Notes: generated from the sequence alone by a model not told the origin. Numbered from the stretch's first letter, positions 1 to 6,148 are shown. The stretch: 6,662 nt of DNA from an uncultured Porphyromonadaceae bacterium (GCA_947178565.1 CAMWYV010000063.1:1-6662); one strand, 5' to 3'. A program made the numbers and translations.

Positions 1-86
1 CGCAAAGGGTTCTCGCAGAGGCTATGGCGCGGATATTCAGAGATAACGCATTAGGCGGCATGGTTGCGGCATTGGAGGGGGTGTGA
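1..86 (+). CDS. C-terminal fragment of an upstream, probably phage structural, protein
   Basis: The reading frame starting at base 3 is open from the window edge to a TGA at 84-86 and gives 27 residues ending GGMVAALEGV. The 5' end lies outside the window. The fragment is too short to assign to a family. Its position directly before a tail-fibre gene on the same strand suggests a tail or baseplate gene, but that is context only. The fibre gene's likely ATG lies 41 bp after this stop. Confidence 0.55.
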   Translation, partial: QRVLAEAMARIFRDNALGGMVAALEGV

Positions 87-126
87 CGTATTTTTACCAT
101 GGCGCGGTACTGATTTTATTTGCACT

Positions 127-2655
127 ATGTTTCTGAAGAATAAACCCACACTATTATCAGATGCGGCTGTCGTCCGTCAGGAGACGGCAGACAGGCACAA
201 TACGGCACAGCGCGTCGGCAGTTTGCTTATCGATATTATAAACAGTATCGATGCAACCTTTACTGCAATAGATGATTATATTCAGCAGCTTGTGTCGAAC
301 GCCGTTGCGAATATGCCGGGAAATTCAGGCACTGCCGATATCGATTTGACGTTATACGCCACCCGCTCATGGGTTCAGTCACAGGGGTATCTAAAGAAAC
401 ATCAGGATCTGAGCGACTATGCAACCCGTACATGGGTGCAATCACAGGGGTATCTGAAGTCGCATCAGGATATATCGCATTTACTCCCAAAAGAGACATT
501 TGATTCAATGTTCGAGCTGGTGACTCCGGAGGAAGGAGACCCGTATATCCGGGCGAAGTATTCTTTTGCGAGTGTCGGTGAGATTGTCAACCATGCGTCT
601 GACGGTCTGATAGTCGGCAGTCATTTACTCGGGGCGGTGGATATCACCGCACCGGAGGAGGGTCAATCGCTTGTGTATCGCAACGGCAGGTGGGTTAACG
701 AGAGTGTGGCTTACGGCGGTGGTGGCTTGGATGAAGCTCAGCTTGCGAGCTATCTGAGCAGCCATGGTTATGTGACTGATGATATTCTGGGGGATTATGT
801 GACTCGAAATACCGCTCAGAATATCGCGGGGCAAAAGACTTTTGAAAAACCGATAACTATAATCGGTTCGCCTGCATGGTATCCTGCCGTATATTTCAAC
901 GTGCCGAATCAGACCTACATATCCAAATTACAGATGGATAGTAACGGTTGGATTAATGCACTTGCATATAACGACACTGATTTCACAAGATACCGCCCGC
1001 TAAAAGCGGCTTCATTCGTCAGATACGGCGGCACCTCAGCTCAGTTTCTGAAGGCGGACGGTACGATTGATGCGACCGCGTATCTCAACAAAGCGGGTGA
1101 CACAATGACGGGTAATCTTGTCATAAATCCATCCAATACAAATACCGGATACAATGAGGGTATAAGAATAAACGAGCATACCACAACAAAGTGGGCATCT
1201 CTGTATCTGGGAGGCGCACAAGGTTCTGTTCAAGGCGCTTCCGGCAATGCTTGGCTTATCGGCGTGAATCCGGACAAACATCTAATCATAAGGTCACAAC
1301 CACATGACGGAATAGATACACACCTCCGCATAACTCAGTCCGAAATGCTGTGGAAAGGCGGTAAGGTATGGTGTGCAACCAATGACGGCACGGGTAGCGG
1401 ACTGGATGCAGATTTGCTGGACGGGTATCATTCGGCTGATTTTATGAGGAGCAATGCGTATGCTCCAATGGATTTAAATAATGCTGTAACCGCCGGCTCC
1501 TACCGATTGGAGAGAGATCATACCAACAATCCGACAGGAAATTATAGTCAGTTGCTTGTAATACACGGTGCTGCTGATACAATCGCACAAATGATATTCC
1601 CTTATGCAAGTAGCACGGGTTTTCTTCGTACAGGCAACCCTGTAAACAATACAACCGGAAAATGGAATGGTTGGCGAGAACTCGCATTTGTAGATTCCAA
1701 TATTGCAAGTGCTACCAAGTTGCAGACGGCTCGAAGCATCTTCGGAAATAACTTTGACGGCTCGAAGGAGGTCACCGGTCCACGTGTTCAGGTTGACGGA
1801 CAAATGATGGCACCGAATTGCCCTAACATAATGTTTCATATCCCCAACGTTTGCTACACTCAGATTCAGATGGAAGGGAACGGTGCACTGTACATCCGCG
1901 ACGGTGGTAGTCAGACAGGTGCACTCAAAGACCTTTGTCTTGGCTCTGTTTATGCGAACAATTGGTTCAGAAGTACAGGCAATACAGGTTGGTATAACGA
2001 GACTTACAAGGGTGGTATTTATATGAGCGATACCACTTACATCAGGACGTATGGCGGCAAGAGTTTCTACTGCGACCAAGCTATACAGTCAGGTTCGCAC
2101 ATGCTTGTCGGGGCTTCGTTATCGCTTCTTCAGACCGGTGGTGTCGGTCACGGCATATCTTTGTACGGCGGTGCAGATAACGTTCAGAAATACGGTATCC
2201 TATTCGGCAAAGCGGCTAATTTCGGTAAGCATGGAAGTATGCAGGGTGAATGGGCTACTTATTTCACGATGGATGGACCAACTGACCGCGGATGGTGCTT
2301 CCGACATACCACTGCCGGCATCGTCGCATCTATTTCAGCGGGCGGTAATCTGATGGTAAACGGCGAGATGACAAACCATTCCGATAGAAGGTTGAAACAC
2401 AATATAGCCGATGTGAGGGTTTCGGAAAGACTTCGCCCGGTAAGTTTCACGAAGGATGGGGCAAGACACGTCGGGCTTATCGCTCAGGAGGTTCAGGAGT
2501 TGTGTCCGGAGGTGGTTCGCACCGGGGATGATCCACAACACCTGTTGAGCTTGAATTATGTTGGTGCGCTATGCTACGGTATCGCCGGCGTTTATGCTGA
2601 AATAGATGCCCTGAAAGCCGAGATAAGGCGTTTGAAAAATCTTTTAACCCGTTAA
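127..2655 (+). CDS. Modular phage tail fibre with C-terminal Peptidase_S74 intramolecular chaperone
   Basis: An 842-aa receptor-binding fibre, expected to be a homotrimer at the virion tail. Residues 1-60 are largely helical and carry the motif VVRQETADRHNTAQRVGSLL, which I recall from N-termini of Bacteroides phage fibres (virion attachment). Two 21-aa repeats occupy 77-118. Next come fibre motifs: RNTAQNIAGQKTF (227-239), YLNKAGDTMTGNL (319-331) and LLDGYHSADF (430-439). A pyocin-knob-like segment spans about 449-519 and ends WNGWREL. NTGWYNETYKGG (619-630) is another widespread fibre motif. The C-terminus is an S74 domain: SDRRLK (752-757), GLIAQEVQELCPEVV (783-797) and a final coiled coil (about 819-840). 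Ser752 and Lys757 have the spacing of the known autocleavage dyad, so about 91 residues would be released. The frame is open upstream to a TTG at 64, but ATG 127 is preferred because the conserved N-terminal motif follows it and TTG 64 overlaps the preceding gene. The receptor cannot be told from sequence. Confidence 0.9.
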   Translation: MFLKNKPTLLSDAAVVRQETADRHNTAQRVGSLLIDIINSIDATFTAIDDYIQQLVSNAVANMPGNSGTADIDLTLYATRSWVQSQGYLKKHQDLSDYATRTWVQSQGYLKSHQDISHLLPKETFDSMFELVTPEEGDPYIRAKYSFASVGEIVNHASDGLIVGSHLLGAVDITAPEEGQSLVYRNGRWVNESVAYGGGGLDEAQLASYLSSHGYVTDDILGDYVTRNTAQNIAGQKTFEKPITIIGSPAWYPAVYFNVPNQTYISKLQMDSNGWINALAYNDTDFTRYRPLKAASFVRYGGTSAQFLKADGTIDATAYLNKAGDTMTGNLVINPSNTNTGYNEGIRINEHTTTKWASLYLGGAQGSVQGASGNAWLIGVNPDKHLIIRSQPHDGIDTHLRITQSEMLWKGGKVWCATNDGTGSGLDADLLDGYHSADFMRSNAYAPMDLNNAVTAGSYRLERDHTNNPTGNYSQLLVIHGAADTIAQMIFPYASSTGFLRTGNPVNNTTGKWNGWRELAFVDSNIASATKLQTARSIFGNNFDGSKEVTGPRVQVDGQMMAPNCPNIMFHIPNVCYTQIQMEGNGALYIRDGGSQTGALKDLCLGSVYANNWFRSTGNTGWYNETYKGGIYMSDTTYIRTYGGKSFYCDQAIQSGSHMLVGASLSLLQTGGVGHGISLYGGADNVQKYGILFGKAANFGKHGSMQGEWATYFTMDGPTDRGWCFRHTTAGIVASISAGGNLMVNGEMTNHSDRRLKHNIADVRVSERLRPVSFTKDGARHVGLIAQEVQELCPEVVRTGDDPQHLLSLNYVGALCYGIAGVYAEIDALKAEIRRLKNLLTR
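355..480 (+). repeat. Two tandem 63-bp (21-aa) repeats in the fibre shaft
   Basis: Unit 1 is 355-417 and unit 2 is 418-480. The proteins match at 17 of 21 positions around a YATR(S/T)WVQSQGYLK core, and the DNA at 46 of 63. Most differences in the first 14 codons are silent third-position changes, so the duplication is old and the protein repeat has been conserved. A weaker relative occurs near residues 206-217 (LASYLSSHGYVT). Such short repeats usually build trimeric fibre shaft. Confidence 0.85.
2380..2652 (+). other. Peptidase_S74 chaperone domain with predicted self-cleavage site
   Basis: This marks the part of the fibre gene encoding residues 752-842. Serine at codon 2380-2382 and lysine at codon 2395-2397 sit in SDRRLK, the Ser-(4)-Lys arrangement used by phage endosialidase-type chaperones. 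In those proteins cleavage occurs just before the serine after trimer assembly. The predicted cut is therefore between His751 and Ser752. Cleavage here is inferred from the family. Confidence 0.8.
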
Positions 2656-2665
2656 CACATTTGCC

Positions 2666-3898
2666 ATGGTACTAAGCACTACAAATCTGAAAGATACTGA
2701 TATAATGACGGCGCTCGGCATATCCGACCACCGGCATTCCTATATATGCAGTAATGAGCACAAAAAATTAAATATATGGTCTTATCGGAAGCCCACTATT
2801 TATAACGAGAATGATTCATTGTCAGACGCTGAATTTCAGGGGCAATATTCCGAAATAGCAAGGGGCATTTACTGTGGTATATCAATGGGCACGAATAATG
2901 GCAGGTTGAAGGAGTTGTTGGAGTGTACTTTTACCTACCATCCACCGACAGGAGGTAATGCCGATCCGTTCAGGGTTGGTGATTTCCGCGGATATGACAC
3001 GGCGGCTGTACCTACCCCGACCGGCAACATCGTTTCACCTATCAATTACGGCAGCCGCGAACAGGGTATAGTGGTTGAATTCAGCTACAATCCGAACAAC
3101 ACTACAGGTGTGAATCTCAAAAGATTCTTTGAAAGCGGATATTCCAACCTCTCAGGAATAGCGGAGAACATTGATAACTGTTATCTCTGCATTATAGTGG
3201 CGAATCCGAACAGAACTCAATACGCTTATAAAGCTCTGACAAATTGGGATACCAAAACAATTACACCGATTAAGCATAATGGCGGATATGTGGCTCATTG
3301 GTTTACCTCGCTGCTTGAAAGCGATTGCCCGGCACTGTTCAACGGTAAAAGCAACAGCATCTACCATGCGAGCTTATTTCTTGTGTCAACATTGACACCG
3401 CAAGATCAGTATTCGCCGAAAACATTGTCACAATGGACGGCACAGGCTTATGACAGCACGGCAAATACACCTCAGGGGTGTATCGGGGTGCCGCTTGCCC
3501 TCAATATACCGGTAACCATGTATAATGTTATCGAGGAAGCGGGCAAACCGGAAAACAAAGCGGTAATCACAACCGGCATGACAGCGAATGCCAGCGGCTT
3601 CACAATTGCTTGGACGAAGAATAAAGACACTTACTCCAGTGTTTATGTCAATATCGAGGCTGGCGGTTATCCTTACGGTAGTTACAGTATTAACAGAACG
3701 TTAGCCGTGTCGCAAAGCAACGGCACATGGTTTTTCGACTGGAACAGCCTGCATATCGACACAAGCTACAAGAACGGTACTTTAATCACGGTGAATGTAA
3801 GGATATATCCAAATTCATCTACCAATGAATTTAACCGAATATGGGAGGCAACATACACAACAACCTGGAATTATTCGCTTGACACCGGTCCCGTGTAA
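2666..3898 (+). CDS. Probable virion-associated protein next to the tail fibre (function unknown)
   Basis: A 410-aa protein with no signal peptide or membrane segment that I can see. Its N-terminus (STTNLKDTDIMTALGI, then KLNIWSYRKP at 34-43) resembles the start of a recurring class of Bacteroidetes phage proteins in which an N-terminal 'alpha-helix plus INKWSxYKP' segment precedes a beta-rich body. That match is from memory and weak. The middle and C-terminal parts are rich in Thr, Asn, Tyr and Trp with alternating hydrophobic patterns. About residues 295-405 could form an immunoglobulin- or fibronectin-like beta-sandwich, as in phage decoration or adhesin modules. The ATG lies 10 bp after the fibre stop, so the two genes are almost certainly cotranscribed. 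A distal tail accessory or second adhesin is the best guess. A later in-frame ATG at 2705 would remove the conserved N-terminus and is disfavoured. Confidence 0.75.
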   Translation: MVLSTTNLKDTDIMTALGISDHRHSYICSNEHKKLNIWSYRKPTIYNENDSLSDAEFQGQYSEIARGIYCGISMGTNNGRLKELLECTFTYHPPTGGNADPFRVGDFRGYDTAAVPTPTGNIVSPINYGSREQGIVVEFSYNPNNTTGVNLKRFFESGYSNLSGIAENIDNCYLCIIVANPNRTQYAYKALTNWDTKTITPIKHNGGYVAHWFTSLLESDCPALFNGKSNSIYHASLFLVSTLTPQDQYSPKTLSQWTAQAYDSTANTPQGCIGVPLALNIPVTMYNVIEEAGKPENKAVITTGMTANASGFTIAWTKNKDTYSSVYVNIEAGGYPYGSYSINRTLAVSQSNGTWFFDWNSLHIDTSYKNGTLITVNVRIYPNSSTNEFNRIWEATYTTTWNYSLDTGPV

Positions 3899-3937
3899 TT
3901 ACTGAAACTTCTTTTAATAACTAAATAACTGAACATT

Positions 3938-4249
3938 ATGAGTGAATTGAAATCATCAAAATTGACAAAGACAGCATCATCGGTAACATACAGCAATCGC
4001 GATGATGACTCACGCAAGCTGACAATCAACGCGGATTTCAGCTTCGGCGAGAAAGGTGAGATTACGAGTATCGACGGAGGCAATGTATCTGATAAAAACG
4101 GGTTGACTGTCGCCACATTTAGCCGCAATGCAGCTATGCCGGGTATCAATTTCAGATTCCACACCGACGATGTGGCGAAGATGCAGGAGGTAATAGCTGA
4201 GGTGAATAACTTCATCATGGAGGTCAGCAAGGAAGGCGGTGAGGTATGA
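3938..4249 (+). CDS. Small beta-rich hypothetical phage protein (103 aa)
   Basis: I cannot name a function. The N-terminal half is charged and Ser/Thr-rich, and the middle looks like successive beta strands (KLTINADFSF, GEITSIDGGNV, LTVATFS). The C-terminus is an amphipathic helix (DDVAKMQEVIAEVNNFIMEV). No signal peptide or membrane segment is visible. A 39-bp A/T-rich gap separates it from the gene before, with no obvious terminator or Bacteroidota promoter, so it is probably read through from the structural genes. Its stop overlaps the next start as ATGA at 4246-4249, which implies translational coupling and a shared role. Similar small genes lie between tail and lysis genes in Bacteroides-type phages, as far as I recall. 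Confidence 0.75.
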   Translation: MSELKSSKLTKTASSVTYSNRDDDSRKLTINADFSFGEKGEITSIDGGNVSDKNGLTVATFSRNAAMPGINFRFHTDDVAKMQEVIAEVNNFIMEVSKEGGEV

Positions 4250-4665
4250 AAGTGAAAGAACTGTCACCGCTGGTGGCGATGCTTGCCGGCTGCACCTTCG
4301 CGAAAATGGAAAGTGCTGTAAAGGTTAAGGCTCACAAGGCTTACCGCGCCCTCAAAGGCAAAGTCGCCGAGTATGACGATGCTGTTAAGGATGCGGCTGA
4401 AAAGTTTAAGCCTGATGGCTATGATGAGTTGCTCAGAAAGGTTCGCCTCCGTGCGACTGTGGATGAAGCTCAGAATTTTAACGCCATGACTGCCGCTTTT
4501 AACAAGGAGGTAGAGGAAGCGACTAAGGAACTGGGAGATGTTGAGCTTGACGTTCTTCTCGATGACTCTCAGAAACTCACGGAAGAAGAATTTTATGCCG
4601 TTGCCGACAGTAACGACAGGCTGAGCTGTGAAGAGATAGAACGGCTCAGAAAGATAATGTGCTAA
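4246..4665 (+). CDS. Small helical hypothetical phage protein, coupled to the upstream gene
   Basis: A 139-aa protein that is mostly helical and charged, with a basic first half (AVKVKAHKAYRALKGKVAEYDD) and an acidic second half (VEEATKELGDVELDVLLDDS, then LTEEEFYAVAD). The layout resembles the small helical proteins (DUF1617-like) found between tail and lysis genes of many phages. This is a resemblance in pattern, not an established match. Residues 13-16 read LAGC, which mimics a lipobox, but the preceding segment MKVKELSPLVAM is a poor signal sequence because it has a glutamate and little hydrophobic core. A cytoplasmic or virion location is therefore more likely. The start overlaps the preceding stop by four bases, and the holin candidate begins 13 bp downstream. 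Confidence 0.75.
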   Translation: MKVKELSPLVAMLAGCTFAKMESAVKVKAHKAYRALKGKVAEYDDAVKDAAEKFKPDGYDELLRKVRLRATVDEAQNFNAMTAAFNKEVEEATKELGDVELDVLLDDSQKLTEEEFYAVADSNDRLSCEEIERLRKIMC

Positions 4666-4678
4666 ATAAATTACGGCT

Positions 4679-4963
4679 ATGAGACATTTGAAACAAGAAT
4701 TTGACAAGCTGACATTCAAGGAGGTGTTGCTGTATTCAATAACCATAGTGGTATTGATAGCTGCATTCACACTCCTTTTTATGGGAATGTTTATCCCTCC
4801 GGAAGGAGAGATACATGAATCGGTGCTGACTGCGTTTGGGTTGATCCTGCTGTTCGTGGGTTCACTGCTCGGGGTGAATATGCACTATGCAAATCAGCTC
4901 TCCATATTCAAGGAAAAGGCTTATGAGATAATGCAGAAGGAATCCCCACCGCCTGCATATTAA
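4679..4963 (+). CDS. Putative holin (two transmembrane helices)
   Basis: A 94-aa membrane protein with helices at about residues 16-38 and 48-66, separated by a short loop containing PPEGEIH. Both ends are charged and probably cytoplasmic, as in class II holins. Size, topology and position directly before the amidase support a holin that permeabilises the inner membrane to release the endolysin. The sequence (LTFKEVLLYSI, then FIPPEGEIHESVLTAFGLIL, and LLGVNMHY) resembles, from memory, small membrane proteins found next to amidases in many Bacteroidales phages and prophages. The tail ESPPPAY is proline-rich. No dual-start antiholin is obvious. Antiholin or unrelated membrane protein remain alternatives, since holins share little sequence. 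Confidence 0.72.
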   Translation: MRHLKQEFDKLTFKEVLLYSITIVVLIAAFTLLFMGMFIPPEGEIHESVLTAFGLILLFVGSLLGVNMHYANQLSIFKEKAYEIMQKESPPPAY

Positions 4964-5035
4964 TAAAAGAGCCGACCGAAGCCGACTCAAATACCCGTTG
5001 AAGGATATACTTTCCGTTTACAAATATAGTAACTT

Positions 5036-5452
5036 ATGAGGAAAATAACACATATAGTCGTGCATTGCACGGCTGGTAATCAGAAGAACAAGGCTGCGGA
5101 CATTGTGAACTACCACACAAATACGCTGAAATGGAAGGTGCCCGGTTACCACTTCATCATGGAGGCAAGCGGCAAGGTTGTGCAGGTTCTTCCGGTGGAG
5201 CAGCCGAGCAACGGTGTAGCCGGACATAACTCACATATAATTAATGTGAGCTACATCGGAGGTGTCGATACATCCAAACCGGGACTTCCCCCTATCGACA
5301 ATAGAACTCCGGAGCAGAAAAGTGCACTGGTAGCTCTTCTTAAGACGTTAAAGCAGCATTTCCCGGAAGCTGAGATTGTGGGGCATCGTGATTTTAATCC
5401 AGGCAAGGCGTGTCCGAGCTTTGACGCGAGAAAGGAGTATGCAGGGCTATGA
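5036..5452 (+). CDS. N-acetylmuramoyl-L-alanine amidase, T7-lysozyme-like endolysin (Amidase_2)
   Basis: A zinc enzyme of 138 aa that cuts the bond between MurNAc and L-alanine in peptidoglycan. The expected residues are all present: zinc ligands His10 (IVVHCTA), His117 (GHRDFNPG) and Cys126 (ACPSFD), catalytic Tyr38 (PGYHFIM) and Lys124 (GKACPSF). The SYIGGVD segment at 72-78 also matches the fold. It is a single catalytic domain without a cell-wall-binding module, as is usual for phages of diderm hosts. There is no signal peptide, so export should depend on the holin upstream. The ATG follows a 72-bp gap with no Shine-Dalgarno sequence, and TGA overlaps the next ATG (5449-5452). A prophage or tail-associated role is less likely than lysis given the neighbours. 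Confidence 0.93.
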   Translation: MRKITHIVVHCTAGNQKNKAADIVNYHTNTLKWKVPGYHFIMEASGKVVQVLPVEQPSNGVAGHNSHIINVSYIGGVDTSKPGLPPIDNRTPEQKSALVALLKTLKQHFPEAEIVGHRDFNPGKACPSFDARKEYAGL

Positions 5453-5970
5453 GAAGGGGTGAGATTGCCGCACTGGTGCTTGCCGCACTGTGTACTGTAT
5501 TTATAGTATTCTATGCTATAAATGTGGCGAAAACCGGGGATATTCCGGAGCGAGAAGTAGAGATTGCCACAACGGTTGAGATAGATACATCGCGCGTCAT
5601 CGCGCCGACATCGATACTTGCTGTAACTGCCGGGGAGAAGGTGGTAAAATTACCGAGGCATAAGAAGCCGACACAAAAAAACAACGTTGAAGCTGACAGC
5701 TCACTCGCCATTGTTGACAGTGCGGAGGTGATTATTCCTGTCGAGCGCAAGGTGTATCAGGATAGCAATTTCAGAGCGGTGGTTAGCGGTTACGATGTTT
5801 CGCTTGACACAATCGAGGTGTATTCCCGGCACGAGATTACAACTATTCGGCATACGGTTACAACTCCCAAAAGGTGGGGGATAGGACTTGTAGCCGGCTA
5901 TGGCTATACACCGCACGGGTTTCAACCCTTTGCCGGAATTGCAATAACATATAATTTGATTCTTTTCTAA
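5449..5970 (+). CDS. Membrane-anchored DUF6808-like protein of the lysis cassette, candidate spanin
   Basis: A 173-aa protein with a hydrophobic N-terminal segment (residues 6-26) after MRRGE, which predicts an uncleaved inner-membrane anchor with the rest in the periplasm. Residues 27-91 are a variable Thr/Val/Lys-rich linker. A conserved-looking core follows at 92-134 (AEVIIPVERKVYQDSNFRA, SGYDVSLDTIEVY, HEITTIR). The C-terminal 142-173 alternates hydrophobic and polar residues, with a central turn (YTPHGFQP), and ends in Phe, like a beta hairpin or an outer-membrane beta signal. I associate this pattern with the family DUF6808 of Bacteroidales phages, from memory. Its start overlaps the amidase stop as ATGA, the position where Rz-type spanins sit in other phages. 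A role in disrupting the outer membrane is inferred, as no family function is known to me. A terminator follows 35 bp downstream. Confidence 0.75.
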   Translation: MRRGEIAALVLAALCTVFIVFYAINVAKTGDIPEREVEIATTVEIDTSRVIAPTSILAVTAGEKVVKLPRHKKPTQKNNVEADSSLAIVDSAEVIIPVERKVYQDSNFRAVVSGYDVSLDTIEVYSRHEITTIRHTVTTPKRWGIGLVAGYGYTPHGFQPFAGIAITYNLILF

Positions 5971-6005
5971 TCTGTTGTGATTTTGTTATATTAATTGTAA
6001 GGTAG

Positions 6006-6037
6006 GCTGCTTGCCCGCGAGGGTAGGCAGCTTTTTT
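6006..6037 (+). terminator. Strong intrinsic terminator closing the late/lysis operon
   Basis: GCTGCTTGCCC (6006-6016) pairs with GGGTAGGCAGC (6021-6031) over 11 bp, including two G-U wobbles. The loop is GCGA, a stable GNRA tetraloop, and six T follow at 6032-6037. It lies 35 bp after the last lysis gene. Confidence 0.92.
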
Positions 6038-6050
6038 ATTGTTAAACACA

Positions 6051-6068
6051 CCTGCCTGTGAAGGCGGG
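6051..6068 (+). other. Second GNRA-capped hairpin between terminator and promoter
   Basis: CCTGCCT (6051-6057) pairs with AGGCGGG (6062-6068), 7 bp with one wobble, around a GTGA loop. It has no T tract, so it is not a classical terminator. A run of 11 A follows at 6075-6085. The gene-free stretch 5971-6175 holds only the terminator, this hairpin, the A run and the promoter described next. Confidence 0.5.
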
Positions 6069-6116
6069 GGATTTAAAAAAAAAAATCATCTTGCAGTAAT
6101 CTTTTTATGTGTTTCG

Positions 6117-6148
6117 TTTGTTTAATACGAAAATTCGTACTATCTTTG
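6117..6148 (+). promoter_or_regulatory. Bacteroidota sigma-ABfr-type promoter
   Basis: The -33 element TTTG (6117-6120) and the -7 element TATCTTTG (6141-6148) match the Bacteroides consensus TTTG and TAnnTTTG, with a 20-bp spacer in the expected 19-21 bp range. Transcription should start near 6153-6156, about 20 bases before the ATG at 6176. It lies downstream of the late-operon terminator, so it defines a new transcription unit readable by the host's primary sigma factor. Confidence 0.88.
6126..6139 (+). promoter_or_regulatory. Perfect palindrome in the promoter spacer, candidate operator
   Basis: TACGAA (6126-6131), two A (6132-6133) and TTCGTA (6134-6139) form a perfect 6-2-6 inverted repeat. 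It sits wholly between the -33 and -7 elements, where a bound dimeric repressor would block RNA polymerase. No regulator is identified here. Confidence 0.55.

Noticed and set aside
1474..2079. 201-aa open frame on the minus strand inside the fibre gene
   Set aside because: It is antisense to a well-supported coding region, has no recognisable motif and no promoter, and its composition fits a shadow of the fibre codons.
2156..2163. TATCTTTG inside the fibre gene
   Set aside because: There is no -33 TTTG about 20 bp before it and no gene start follows, so it is a chance match within coding sequence.
2051..2353. 100-aa + strand frame inside the fibre gene
   Set aside because: It lies out of frame within the continuous fibre, and its residues do not resemble any family.
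127..3898. Diversity-generating retroelement target in the fibre or the next gene
   Set aside because: No reverse transcriptase, template repeat or near-duplicate variable region is visible in the window.
4264..4770. 168-aa open frame on the minus strand across the 139-aa gene and the holin start
   Set aside because: It overlaps two supported + strand genes, shows no domain pattern and has no promoter.
4971..4986. GCCGAC-CGAA-GCCGAC direct repeat after the holin
   Set aside because: It is too short to be meaningful, and it is a direct rather than inverted repeat, so it does not form a terminator hairpin.
5021..5028. TATATTTG on the minus strand before the amidase, matching a Bacteroidota -7 box
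   Set aside because: No TTTG lies at the right distance upstream on that strand, and no minus-strand gene would use it.
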